Source: Lichenifustis flavocetrariae (GTDB taxonomy: Bacteria; Pseudomonadota; Alphaproteobacteria; Rhizobiales; Beijerinckiaceae). From it: a stretch of 64,000 bases of DNA. Location of the stretch: NCBI RefSeq assembly GCF_026130545.1, contig NZ_JAMOIM010000005.1, positions 62,001 through 126,000 on the forward strand, written 5' to 3'. The position numbers and the translations under genes were made by a program. Below the pieces are notes generated by a model. That model was given only the letters and a program-made list of their open reading frames with translations. It ran no database searches and was not told the origin of the DNA. Shown here piece after piece: positions 22,484-30,972 of the stretch. Positions within the stretch are counted from its first letter, which is position 1. Every line of letters begins with the position of its first letter.

Positions 22484-23547
22484 GTCGCGGCCGAGAACAC
22501 CCGGACGGGGTTCTCCTTCATCATGAGATCGATCGCGGCCCGGTCGAGACCGTGCCGTTTCAAGCGGGGCACGAAATGCTTGAGGATGTAGCCATAGCCA
22601 AAGCCACCGTAGCGGGTCAGCATGATCTTCAGGAACACGTCCTGGCTCATCAGCACGCGATGCCCGAAGCCTTTGTCGATCAATCCGCGAATAGCGCGGG
22701 CGTTCTCCTCGTCGGAAGGCGACTGCGCGTTCTGTGCGGCGTAGTAATAATCCATGCCAATCATGTCATATTCCAGGAAGGCGCCGCGTTTCGCGAGCGC
22801 CACCTGATAACCGGCGTCATGCCCACTCGGGTTCATGTGGCACAGCACCGTGTGATTGAGGTCGGCGCCCTCGCATTCGACGATGTCCAACACGTCATGC
22901 GCCAAGCGCTCCCAACCGGGCAGATGGATCGACAAGGGCACGCCGGTGATCCGCGAGGCTCGCGCGGCGGCGCGCAGCGACTTGCGCTCGGCGGTCGTGA
23001 AATCCTTACTGACGCCGACTTCGCCGATGATGCCCGCCATCACGTCGGGTTGCGTCGGCCCTCCGCCGACATCGTTGACGATGAAGGCAGTCGCCTCGTC
23101 GAGATCCATGCGGGTGAACCAGTCCGGATGCGACGCTTCGAGATAGAAGCCCGAGCCCATTACGACATTCAATCGGCTGCGCCGTGCAATGCGTTGCAGG
23201 GCCGCCGGATCACGCCCGATGCCGAGATTGGTCGGGTCGACCACCGTATCGCCGCCCAGTTCGTAATATTTTCCGAGTTCGCCCACAGCGACGTCGACGT
23301 CGAGCAGCAGGCAATTGTCGCGGCTGAGGAAAGGATTCATCCGCAATTCGCCGATGTCTTCCATGCTGACGGGCTTGTCGGACATCGCGAGTTCCGAGGC
23401 CGCGCAGGGGCAGTTCCACAGTTTCGAGGCATCGAGCAGGATATGCTCGTGCATCAGCGTCATCCCCATGCGCTCCACCGGAATCGGCCCATGCACCGTC
23501 ATTACGGTGCCACTCCTCACGCCGACGGGGACCAAGCTGGTGTCCAT
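22480..23547 (-). CDS. Phosphotriesterase-family metal hydrolase (probable sugar lactonase)
   Basis: A 355-residue amidohydrolase-superfamily TIM barrel. The metal-binding HEH is at residues 33-35. A bridging glutamate in IIGEVG replaces the carboxylated lysine of true phosphotriesterases. The later histidines are in SIHLPG and CHMNPSGH and the final aspartate in MSQDVF. The related enzymes with known activity are mostly lactonases. It starts nine bases after the permease gene stop behind GAGGAT. In a sugar operon with a kinase, hydrolysis of a sugar lactone or acyl-sugar is the best guess. A role in organophosphate breakdown is unlikely. Confidence 0.9.
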   Translation of the reverse strand: MDTSLVPVGVRSGTVMTVHGPIPVERMGMTLMHEHILLDASKLWNCPCAASELAMSDKPVSMEDIGELRMNPFLSRDNCLLLDVDVAVGELGKYYELGGDTVVDPTNLGIGRDPAALQRIARRSRLNVVMGSGFYLEASHPDWFTRMDLDEATAFIVNDVGGGPTQPDVMAGIIGEVGVSKDFTTAERKSLRAAARASRITGVPLSIHLPGWERLAHDVLDIVECEGADLNHTVLCHMNPSGHDAGYQVALAKRGAFLEYDMIGMDYYYAAQNAQSPSDEENARAIRGLIDKGFGHRVLMSQDVFLKIMLTRYGGFGYGYILKHFVPRLKRHGLDRAAIDLMMKENPVRVFSAAT

Positions 23548-23556
23548 GTGGAATCC

Positions 23557-24573
23557 TCAGCGCTTGCGGGCGGCGCCGCGGAAGATACGGAAGTTCATCC
23601 AGATCGCCACAAGGATGATGGTGCCGGTGACGATCGGCGTAAGAAACGGCGACAGGTGGGCCAGGATCAAGCCATTGCCGATGACTGCCACCGTCAGCGC
23701 GCCGAGCACGGTGCCGACCATCGTGCCGCGCCCGCCGAACAGGCTCGTGCCACCGAGCACCACGGCCGCGATCACATCGAGCTCGAAGCCTTGGCCGGCG
23801 TTCGACGAGCCGCTGCCGAGCCGTGCCGCGAGCACGACACCCGCCAGGGCCGCCATGGTGCCGGACAGCACGTAGACGAAGAGCGTCACGGCTTTGGTGT
23901 TGACGCCCGCGCGGCGCACCGCTTCGGCATTGGCGCCGATGCCGGTGACATAGCGGCCGAACGGCGTCTGGGTGAAAAGCACGAAGGCGAGAGCCACAAT
24001 GCCGGTTGCGATGATGGCCGGCACGGGCACACCAAGGAACCAGCCGCGCCCGAGTTCCACAAAGGAGAGCGTCGCTGGAATCGGGATGGAATACCCTCCC
24101 GTCGTCAGCAACGCGACGCCACGGATGACGCTTAGGCCCGCCAAGGTGACGATGAAGGCCGGGATGCCCTCATAGGCGACGAAAAAGCCCTGCAGCGCAC
24201 CGATCAGCCCCCCACAGGCAAGCATCAGCAGAACCACCAGAGCCCAGGGAATGCCGGCCTGGATCAGGATCGCACAGAGGGCGCTCACAAGCGCCAAGAT
24301 AGAACCGACCGACAGGTCGATGCCGCCCGTGGTGATCACCAGCGTCATGGCGGCCGCCACCATCAGCAACGGTGACGACTGCCGCAGGATGTTCAGGATG
24401 TTCGGAACGGACAGGAAGTCCTCGGTCGCGACCGAGAACAGCACGACGACGAAAACGAAGAAAACAGCGATCGAGCCGACCCCGCCATTGGCGAAGAAAC
24501 GGTCCTTCAGGCCACGCGGCCGCAGGCGCGTCGCGGGGGTCGGGACGCTCGAGATCTGCGCCGGGGTACTCAT
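23557..24573 (-). CDS. Sugar ABC importer permease (RbsC/FrcC-like)
   Basis: A 338-residue inner-membrane protein of the ribose/fructose/xylose (CUT2) type. Visible signatures are TGGIDLSVGSILAL, FVAYEGIPAFIVTLAGL, GANAEAVRRAGVN and the C-terminal DVIAAVVLGGTSLFGGRG. About eight to ten hydrophobic helices can be counted. The first 35 residues are polar. The start overlaps the ATPase stop by ATGA. A single permease gene implies a homodimer. Confidence 0.94.
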   Translation of the reverse strand: MSTPAQISSVPTPATRLRPRGLKDRFFANGGVGSIAVFFVFVVVLFSVATEDFLSVPNILNILRQSSPLLMVAAAMTLVITTGGIDLSVGSILALVSALCAILIQAGIPWALVVLLMLACGGLIGALQGFFVAYEGIPAFIVTLAGLSVIRGVALLTTGGYSIPIPATLSFVELGRGWFLGVPVPAIIATGIVALAFVLFTQTPFGRYVTGIGANAEAVRRAGVNTKAVTLFVYVLSGTMAALAGVVLAARLGSGSSNAGQGFELDVIAAVVLGGTSLFGGRGTMVGTVLGALTVAVIGNGLILAHLSPFLTPIVTGTIILVAIWMNFRIFRGAARKR

Positions 24574-25367
24574 GAGATCGCCACCCCTTCGGCCTGGGTG
24601 TTACGGGCCGAGCGTGCGCTGAACTTGCGTCCGACGATCAGGTCGACGACCTCCTCGACATTGGTGTCGGCAATCTGGCGCTCGGCAATGGCGCGGCCCT
24701 CATACATCACCTGGATGCGGTCGCAGACCAGGAACAGGTCCTGCAGCCGGTGGGTGATCAGGATGACGCTCACGCCCCGCGCGCTCACGGTACGGATTAG
24801 TTCAAGCACCGCCTCCACCTCGGCGACCGCGAGCGCAGCAGTCGGCTCGTCCATGATCAGGACCTTGGGGTCGAACGAGGCCGCGCGGCCGATCGCGATC
24901 GACTGACGCTGTCCCCCCGACAGGTTTTCGACGTGGACCGTGATGTCCGGCACCGAAATGCCCAGGCGCTGCAGCATCGCGACCGCATCGGCCCGCATCC
25001 GCCGCTTGTCGAGAAACGAGACGCCGAGGATACGCCGGCGCGGCTCGCGGCCAAGGAACAGATTGCCGGCGACATCCACCGTGTCGCAGAGCGACAGGTC
25101 CTGGTAGACCATCTCGACGTGGGCGGCGCGCGCATCGGCCGGGGAGGCGAAGCGGACTTCCCTGCCATCGATCTCGATGGTGCCATCTTCGGGCACCACG
25201 GCACCCGACAGGACCTTGCTGAGCGTCGACTTACCCGCCCCATTGTCCCCGACGAGGCCGAGGACCTCCCCAGGGGCGAGGTCGAGCGCGACATCGTTCA
25301 GCGTCTGGATCGTGCCATAACGCTTGGAGATCCCGCGCATGCGGACCCTGGGTATGGGGGCGGCCAT
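24570..25367 (-). CDS. Sugar ABC importer ATPase, single-domain (FrcA-like)
   Basis: A 265-residue ATPase with one nucleotide-binding domain: Walker A GDNGAGKST, signature NLSGGQRQSIAIG, Walker B VLIMDEPTAAL. Most CUT2 importers (RbsA, XylG) have two fused domains and about 500 residues; this half-length form resembles FrcA and should work as a homodimer. An excellent ACGGAGGTAGC ribosome site precedes the ATG. It lies 24 bases after the binding-protein gene. Confidence 0.94.
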   Translation of the reverse strand: MAAPIPRVRMRGISKRYGTIQTLNDVALDLAPGEVLGLVGDNGAGKSTLSKVLSGAVVPEDGTIEIDGREVRFASPADARAAHVEMVYQDLSLCDTVDVAGNLFLGREPRRRILGVSFLDKRRMRADAVAMLQRLGISVPDITVHVENLSGGQRQSIAIGRAASFDPKVLIMDEPTAALAVAEVEAVLELIRTVSARGVSVILITHRLQDLFLVCDRIQVMYEGRAIAERQIADTNVEEVVDLIVGRKFSARSARNTQAEGVAIS

Positions 25368-25391
25368 GCTACCTCCGTGTTCGGCTTGCTC

Positions 25392-26321
25392 TTACTTGAA
25401 CATGTCCCGGAACTTGTCGACATTGGCCTTGGTGACGATCGTCACCGGCACCTGGATGACAGGCTCGACCTTGCCGCCCTTCTTCAGGCTCTGCAGCGAC
25501 TCGATCGCCACTTTTCCCTCAGTATAGGGGTCCTGCTGCACCACCGCCGTGACCCAGCCCTCGTCAATCCCCTTGATGGCCTGGGCGGTCAAATCCCAGC
25601 CGAACACCTTGACCTTGTCCTTGCGGCCCGCCGTGTCGACGGCCGAGACGGCACCAATCAATTGCGGCTCGCCGGTCGCGTAGATGGCGTTCATGCTCGG
25701 ATTGGCGGTCATCAGGTTCTCGGAGGCCGTGAGCGCCACGTCCTGCACGTTCTGCCCGTCGACCGTATCGGCGAATGTCACGCCGCTGACCGACGCGGTC
25801 TTCTTGAAGCCATCGAGTCGCTGGTTCTGGATGAAGGAGTTGAGTGCGCCGACGATGCCGACCTTGGCCTTGCCGCCCATGTCTTTTTTCACGTAATCGG
25901 CGAAGAAGGTGCCGATATCTTCACCGGCCTTGGTGTTGTCCACCCCGACGAAGGCGACGTTGTCTCCTCCGGGGATCTGCGCGTCGACCGCGATCACCGG
26001 GATGCCAGCCTTTTTGGCATCGACAATGGCAGGCTTGACGCCGTTCACGTCGATCGCGACGAGCACGATGCCATCCACCTTCTGGGTGATGTAGGTCGCG
26101 ACCGCGTCGTTTTGGGCGCTCGGCACATTGTTGGCGTTGAAGATCACGAGCTTGTCGCCGGCCGCATCGGTGGCTTTCTTCGCCCCATCGTTGATCTGGT
26201 TGAAGAACAGGGCCTGCTGATTGATCGTCACCAACGCGTAGGTGGCGGCCTGGGCCGCGGATGCGCCCGAGGCCAAGAGGGCTGAGAGCGCAGCGCCGCG
26301 CAACATCATCGTCCGGTTCAT
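25392..26321 (-). CDS. Sugar ABC importer periplasmic binding protein (RbsB-like)
   Basis: A 309-residue protein with a Sec signal peptide (Arg near the start, then ALSALLASGASAAQA). The mature part is a family-2 sugar-binding (LacI-like) fold: YALVTINQQALFFNQINDGA, VDGIVLVAIDVNG, DAQIPGGDNVAFVGVDN, and an ending typical of CUT2 binding proteins. First gene of the minus-strand sugar operon, preceded by AGAGAGGGA and by a promoter with overlapping palindromes. The ligand is probably a monosaccharide or sugar acid/lactone. Confidence 0.94.
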   Translation of the reverse strand: MNRTMMLRGAALSALLASGASAAQAATYALVTINQQALFFNQINDGAKKATDAAGDKLVIFNANNVPSAQNDAVATYITQKVDGIVLVAIDVNGVKPAIVDAKKAGIPVIAVDAQIPGGDNVAFVGVDNTKAGEDIGTFFADYVKKDMGGKAKVGIVGALNSFIQNQRLDGFKKTASVSGVTFADTVDGQNVQDVALTASENLMTANPSMNAIYATGEPQLIGAVSAVDTAGRKDKVKVFGWDLTAQAIKGIDEGWVTAVVQQDPYTEGKVAIESLQSLKKGGKVEPVIQVPVTIVTKANVDKFRDMFK

Positions 26322-26377
26322 CGCGTGAAATCCCTCTCTACGACGGACCGCATCCCCCCGGAGCTACTCCGTCAGCC

Positions 26378-26406
26378 AACATTCAAGTCTCTTGAAAAAT
26401 TGTCAA
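26378..26406 (-). promoter_or_regulatory. Predicted sigma-70-like promoter of the sugar operon
   Basis: On the minus strand TTGACA (26406-26401) and AATGTT (26383-26378) are separated by 17 bases, about 57 bases before the RbsB-like start. The -35 is perfect and the -10 is weak. Both elements are embedded in the two palindromes described in the next entry. Confidence 0.5.
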
Positions 26407-26415
26407 GAACCTTGA
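26382..26415. promoter_or_regulatory. Two phased palindromes, candidate operators of the XRE-cupin regulator
   Basis: TTCAAG-TCT-CTTGAA at 26382-26396 and TCAAG-AAC-CTTGA at 26403-26415. Their centres are 20 bases apart (about two helical turns), so dimers could bind side by side. They cover the -35 and abut the -10 of the predicted promoter, which suits repression. They lie just downstream of the regulator gene and upstream of the operon it probably controls. Confidence 0.6.
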
Positions 26416-26421
26416 ACCTCA

Positions 26422-27003
26422 TCAGAAGGTTGGAGGTGTGTTCACCCAGAAGATGCTGGCAGGTTCATCCCCTGCGTTCCGGTACGCGTGCGGAAGTTCC
26501 GAAGAGAATACAAAGGAGTCACCCTGATCCAGCCAGAACGTACGGTCGTCCACTATCAGCTCGATGCGACCTCGCAGGACATAGCCCACCTCCTCGCCGG
26601 CATGCTGGATCGGCCCCGCGCTTTCCCCCCCGACCTCGATATGATGGATGTTGCACTGAAGCAGATGCCCGCTCGCATAGGGGATGATGCGCTCAAGACT
26701 GATACCTTCGCCCCGCCGCAGCGGATCGAGTGCGATCAGCGGCCGCGACCCGTGCCGGAAGATGATGCCCTCCTCGCCGTGGCTCTCTTCGAACATCCAA
26801 CCGATATTGATGCCGAGCGCCTGCACCAGGCGATGCAGGGTCGGCAGTGACGGCACGGCCTTTCCGTTCTCGTATTTCGACACGAGACTTTCAGAACAAC
26901 CGGCGGCTTCGGCCAAGGCTTTCAGGGTCAGGCCCCGCGTTTGCCGCGCCAGACGCAGCCGCAAACTCACGCCCGAGAAGGTCGGGGCGTCTTCGATGGA
27001 CAT
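26422..27003 (-). CDS. XRE-cupin transcriptional regulator
   Basis: A 193-residue protein. The N-terminal XRE/HTH_3 domain spans about residues 12-67 (LRLARQTRGLTLKALAEAAG, then SESLVSKYENGKAVPSLPTL). The C-terminal cupin spans about residues 110-190 (HHIEVGGESAG, EEVGYVLRGRIELIVDD, DSFVFSSELPHAYRN). This architecture (SutR/PuuR-like) usually senses a small ligand in the cupin. An in-frame GTG at 27024 is an alternative start; ATG 27003 is preferred on codon grounds, though the ribosome site is weak for both. It is transcribed in the same direction as the sugar operon, with the operator pair between them. Confidence 0.9.
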   Translation of the reverse strand: MSIEDAPTFSGVSLRLRLARQTRGLTLKALAEAAGCSESLVSKYENGKAVPSLPTLHRLVQALGINIGWMFEESHGEEGIIFRHGSRPLIALDPLRRGEGISLERIIPYASGHLLQCNIHHIEVGGESAGPIQHAGEEVGYVLRGRIELIVDDRTFWLDQGDSFVFSSELPHAYRNAGDEPASIFWVNTPPTF

Positions 27004-27398
27004 ATTGATGGATTCACTTCCCACACGGCGATCCGCCGTCCGTCAGCACGGGTTCTAGCGCAACTGGCGGGCAGACCCAACCGGTTCGCAGGATCATAGC
27101 TGTTTCATCGTTTGCCCTGATCAATCTCATTTAGCGGAGTGGGGAGATGTTGCGGAGCCTTCTTCGATCCCCTTCTATTTAACTCGGTGGCGTCGCCCTC
27201 GCTCTTCCCTGCCATTGGCACTCGCCACTTGTGCCCTATACATTTCCACATGCAGTTTGAAGTTCCGATGCGACGGCCAAGATCGGCGTGCTTCGACCCG
27301 AGTATCGGGTCACTCATCTCCTCCGTGCATCGCGCTCTCGACTGCGGTGTCACCCTGATCGCCCGCGCCGAAACCCTCCTGCCGAAAGTCATCTGAGC
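27004..27398. other. Intergenic region between divergent regulator and epimerase
   Basis: About 395 bases with no convincing gene; one short open frame on the plus strand (27139-27396) shows no family features. It must hold the promoters of the XRE-cupin gene and of the epimerase gene. No TTCAAG-type palindrome like that at 26382 was seen here. Confidence 0.5.
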
Positions 27399-28364
27399 AT
27401 GGCCCGCATCGTTCTGATCGGAGGCAGTGGCCATATCGGCACCTATCTGGTGCCTCGGCTGGTCGAGGCTGGGCATGACGTCATCAACGTCACCCGAGGC
27501 CAGCGGGCACCCTACCTGCCTCATGCGGCATGGCAGGCGGTCGAAACCGTCACGGCCGACCGCGAGGCCGAGGATCGGGACGGCCACTTCGCAACGCGTA
27601 TCGCGGCACTCAAGCCCGATATCGTGGTCGATCTCGTCTGCTTCACCGTCCCGAGCGCCCAGGCTCTGGCCGAGGCTCTGCACGGAAGCATCCAGCATTT
27701 CGTCCATATTGGTACGATCTGGGTGCACGGGCCGGCCAGCGTCGTACCCACGCCCGAGGAGGCGCCACGTCGGCCGTTCGGAACGTATGGGGTGCAGAAG
27801 GCGGCCATCGAGGCCTATCTGCTCGACCGCGCGCGTCGCGACGGCTTTCCGGCGACGATTCTCCACCCCGGTCATATCGTTGGCCGTGGCTGGGCGCCGC
27901 TCAATCCAGCCGGGCACTTCAACCCGCAGGTCTTCGCGGCAATCGCCCGGGGCGACACCCTGACGTTGCCGAACTTCGGCCTCGAAACGGTCCATCACGT
28001 CCATGCTGACGACGTCGCCCAGATGGTCATGAGAGCGGTTGGCAACTGGCGTGCCTCGACCGGGGAGGCTTTCCATGCGGTCTCGTCCGGGGCCTTGACG
28101 TTGCGCGGTTATGCCGAGGCGATGTTCCGTTGGTTCGGTCACGAACCGAACCTCGCCTATCTGCCGTGGGACGCCTGGGCGGCTGGGCAGGATTCCGAGG
28201 AAGCGCAGACGACCTACGAGCACATTGCCCGGAGCCCCAACTGCGCGATCGCCAAGGCGGAACGTATTCTGGGCTACGCTCCACGCTTCACATCTCTGGA
28301 GGCGGTGCAGGACGCCGTCCTGGCCCTGGACCTCCCTGGCTCCACGCCCGCGCTGCGGAACTGA
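27399..28364 (+). CDS. NAD-dependent epimerase/dehydratase family protein
   Basis: A 321-residue extended SDR. The N-terminal cofactor loop is GGSGHIGTYLV, then ADREAEDRDGHFATRI and DLVCFTVPSAQALAEAL. An Rossmann-fold middle part has HIGTIWVHG where the catalytic Ser/Thr is expected, and YGVQKAAIEAYLL gives the Y-x-x-x-K. ATG 27399 is chosen because it starts the fold directly; an in-frame frame from 27288 adds 37 residues. It stands alone between divergent and convergent neighbours and ends nine bases before the AraC gene stop. Probably a nucleotide-sugar or sugar epimerase/reductase linked to one of the flanking sugar systems. Confidence 0.88.
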   Translation: MARIVLIGGSGHIGTYLVPRLVEAGHDVINVTRGQRAPYLPHAAWQAVETVTADREAEDRDGHFATRIAALKPDIVVDLVCFTVPSAQALAEALHGSIQHFVHIGTIWVHGPASVVPTPEEAPRRPFGTYGVQKAAIEAYLLDRARRDGFPATILHPGHIVGRGWAPLNPAGHFNPQVFAAIARGDTLTLPNFGLETVHHVHADDVAQMVMRAVGNWRASTGEAFHAVSSGALTLRGYAEAMFRWFGHEPNLAYLPWDAWAAGQDSEEAQTTYEHIARSPNCAIAKAERILGYAPRFTSLEAVQDAVLALDLPGSTPALRN

Positions 28365-28373
28365 GAGACGATC

Positions 28374-29285
28374 TCACCGCATTGCGTTTCCCGAGCCGGA
28401 CCGCAGCGCGGATGAATACATGCCCGTCGTTCGGAATTCAGTCGGGCTGATCCCGAAGGTGCGGCGGAAAACTTTCGCGAAATAATTCGGATCGTCGAAG
28501 CCGCAGGCTTTCGCGACCTCGCCGATGCGTGTTTCGGCGCGGCCAAGCAGGCGGGCCGCCTGGGTCATACGTTCGCGCAGGATGAACTCGGCCGGCGGAA
28601 GTCCTTCCTGGGCGGTGAAGACCCGGGTAAATTGTGTGCGGCTCAGGCCTGCGAGTGCCGCGAGACCGGGAATGTCGAGCGGCTGCGCCAAGTGGGCGCG
28701 GATGTGGCGCACGATCTTCGCCACGCGACCGTCTCCGCCTGGCTCGGCCTCGTGACTGCGGAACAGCACATCGTCGTAGAGCGCCATCAAAGCCTCGTAG
28801 GCCATGGCGGAAATCATGCCCGGCGCCTCAGCCCGGCTTTCGATCAATCGCCGGCAGCAGCCGGCGAGATGTTCGATCGTGCGCTCCTGCAGGCGGAACA
28901 CGGGACCCGCCACGGCCAGGATGTCGCGCTGGATCGCCACGGCCTCCTGGCCGGTCGTCGAGAGCCAGAAATACTCCCACGATCCGCCCGCCTCCAGCCA
29001 GTAGCGATGGTTGTGCGGAACGATGACCAGCATGGTGTCCCCGGCCTCGAGCCGATAACGGCGGCGGCCGTAGAGAAGGTTACCAGCCCCCGCGACCGTG
29101 TGTTGGAGCACCGTGAAGGGGGTCTGTCCGCGTCGCAGTCCGTTCCAGTGATAGGGCTCGTCATGGCGGATTTCATAGCCGCAACTCGTCGGCATCGTGT
29201 GCAGCCGTCTCCGCCCGCGCGGCACCGAAACGGTGCTCATGACCGGTGCCAAGGCCTTGAGGAGAAGCAGTTCAGGATTACCCAT
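28374..29285 (-). CDS. AraC-family regulator (AgpT-like)
   Basis: A 303-residue activator. The N-terminal part is a cupin-like sensor (about residues 30-110: RLEAGDTMLVIVPHNHRYWL). The C-terminal pair of HTH motifs is at about residues 200-297, including DIPGLAALAGLSRTQFTRVF and IGEVAKACGFDDPNYFAKVF. ATG 29285 is preferred over an in-frame GTG at 29300, since AGAGGTGA stands at a workable distance. It is divergent from the GH4/ABC operon with about 100 bases between starts, the same arrangement as AgpT with the agp/melA genes of Sinorhizobium meliloti. Role as a sugar-responsive activator of that operon is inferred. Confidence 0.9.
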   Translation of the reverse strand: MGNPELLLLKALAPVMSTVSVPRGRRRLHTMPTSCGYEIRHDEPYHWNGLRRGQTPFTVLQHTVAGAGNLLYGRRRYRLEAGDTMLVIVPHNHRYWLEAGGSWEYFWLSTTGQEAVAIQRDILAVAGPVFRLQERTIEHLAGCCRRLIESRAEAPGMISAMAYEALMALYDDVLFRSHEAEPGGDGRVAKIVRHIRAHLAQPLDIPGLAALAGLSRTQFTRVFTAQEGLPPAEFILRERMTQAARLLGRAETRIGEVAKACGFDDPNYFAKVFRRTFGISPTEFRTTGMYSSALRSGSGNAMR

Positions 29286-29386
29286 GGAAGTACAAATCAC
29301 CTCTTGGGCCGGGTCTGTCCAGCGAGGTAAAGTTCTCGCAACAAGACAGCCGGAAAGGCCGCTTCGTCGAACAGAGGGAGAAGCCC

Positions 29387-30883
29387 ATGGCTGCGCGGCT
29401 GAAGATCGCGTTCATTGGCGCCGGAAGCGTCGGATTTACCCGCACGTTGGTGAAGGACATTCTCTGCGTGCCAGAGCTGCAGGAGGTCGAATTCGCGCTG
29501 ACCGATATCAGCGCCCACAACCTCGAGATGATCCGGACCATCCTGGAGCGGATCGTCGAAAGCAACGGCCTTCCGGCTCGCATCACCGCGACGACCGATC
29601 GTCGGGAAGCGCTCGACGGCGCGAACTACGTGATCAATTGTACCCGCATCGGGGGTCTCGAAGCCTTCGCGGACGACATCCGGATCCCGTTGAAATATGG
29701 CGTCGACCAATGTGTGGGCGACACGATCTGTGCCGGTGGCATCTTCTACGGCCAGCGCTCGATGATGGCACTGCTCGACTTCTGCCGCGACATCCGCGAG
29801 GTGGCACAGCCGGGCGCCAAGCTCCTGAACTACGCCAATCCGATGGCGATGAACACCTGGGCGGCGATTGACTCGGGCGGGGTCGACACGATCGGCCTGT
29901 GCCACGGGATCCAGCATGGCTGGGAGCAGATCGCCGAAGTGCTCGGCGCCAAGGACCCGAGGGAAGTCGAATACATCTGCTCGGGCATCAACCACCAGAC
30001 ATGGTACACCGATATCCGCTACCAGGGGCGGAGGATCGAACGCGACGAACTCGTCGCGGCCTTCGAGCGCCACCCGGTCTATTCGCGCCAGGAGAAGGTG
30101 CGGATCGACGTGCTGAAACGGTTCGGCGTCTACTCGACCGAAAGCAACGGACACCTTTCTGAATACCTGCCCTGGTATCGCAAGCGTCCCGACGAGATCG
30201 GCCGCTGGATCGATATGTCCCACTGGATCCACGGCGAGACGGGCGGCTATCTCCGGGTCTGCACCGAGGGGCGGAACTGGTTCGAAGAAGAATATCCGCG
30301 CTATCTCGAAGAAGCCGGTGAGCGCATCGATCCCGCCAAACGATCGCTCGAACACGGCAGCTACATCATCGAATCCCTGGAGACGGGCCGGGTGTACCGC
30401 GGCCACTTCAATGTGAAGAACAATGGCGTGATCACCAATCTGCCGGATGATTGCATCATCGAATCGACCGGCTTCGTCGACACGTTCGGGCTCAACATGC
30501 GGGCCGGCATCACCTTGCCGGAGGCCTGTGCGGCGACATGCCAAGCCTCGGTCAACGTACAGCGCATGTCCGTGAATGCGGCTCTCAAGGGCGACGTCGA
30601 CCTCCTGAAGCAGGCGGTCCTGCACGATCCGCTCGTCGGCGCCATCTGTTCGCCCGACGAAGTCTGGCAGATGGTCGACGAGATGCTGGTCGCCCAGGCG
30701 CACTGGCTGCCGCAATATGCCCACGCGATCGACGGCGCCAAGGCGCGCCTCGCCAAGGGCACGGTCAAGACGCGGGATTGGGCCGGCGCGGCACGCCAGC
30801 AGGTGCGCAGCGTCGCGGAAATGCGCGCCGCGCGCATCAAGACCGACGGCCGGCGGCAGCCCGACCAGGAAGTGGTGGCGTAA
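29387..30883 (+). CDS. GH4 glycosidase (alpha-galactosidase-like)
   Basis: A 498-residue NAD- and metal-dependent glycosidase of family GH4. The N-terminal dinucleotide motif is FIGAGSVGFTRTLVKDIL, then ALTDIS, NCTRIGG, NYANPMAMNTWA, the metal-site cysteine and histidine in CHGIQHG, and SGINHQTWY. GH4 enzymes open the glycosidic bond by oxidation at C3 and elimination, and include MelA alpha-galactosidase. The start follows AGAGGGAGAAG. It is the first gene of the importer operon and probably hydrolyses the imported disaccharide in the cytosol. An alpha-glucosidase or glucuronidase role is possible. Confidence 0.93.
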   Translation: MAARLKIAFIGAGSVGFTRTLVKDILCVPELQEVEFALTDISAHNLEMIRTILERIVESNGLPARITATTDRREALDGANYVINCTRIGGLEAFADDIRIPLKYGVDQCVGDTICAGGIFYGQRSMMALLDFCRDIREVAQPGAKLLNYANPMAMNTWAAIDSGGVDTIGLCHGIQHGWEQIAEVLGAKDPREVEYICSGINHQTWYTDIRYQGRRIERDELVAAFERHPVYSRQEKVRIDVLKRFGVYSTESNGHLSEYLPWYRKRPDEIGRWIDMSHWIHGETGGYLRVCTEGRNWFEEEYPRYLEEAGERIDPAKRSLEHGSYIIESLETGRVYRGHFNVKNNGVITNLPDDCIIESTGFVDTFGLNMRAGITLPEACAATCQASVNVQRMSVNAALKGDVDLLKQAVLHDPLVGAICSPDEVWQMVDEMLVAQAHWLPQYAHAIDGAKARLAKGTVKTRDWAGAARQQVRSVAEMRAARIKTDGRRQPDQEVVA

Positions 30884-30972
30884 ACCCGCCGCCTGGACGC
30901 ATGATGACAGCCGTACGGGCCCGAAGAGGCCGACGGTCAGCCGAATAATCGGCGACAAGGGAGAGAAAACCA

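Noticed and set aside
22480-23547. Interpretation of the phosphotriesterase-family protein as an organophosphate-degrading enzyme
   Set aside because: The bridging residue appears to be glutamate rather than carboxylated lysine, and the gene is locked in a sugar operon.
22426-24135. Long plus-strand frame of 569 codons
   Set aside because: It is entirely antisense to the phosphotriesterase, PfkB and permease genes, has Asp/His/Arg-rich composition typical of the reverse frame of high-GC genes, and shows no domain.
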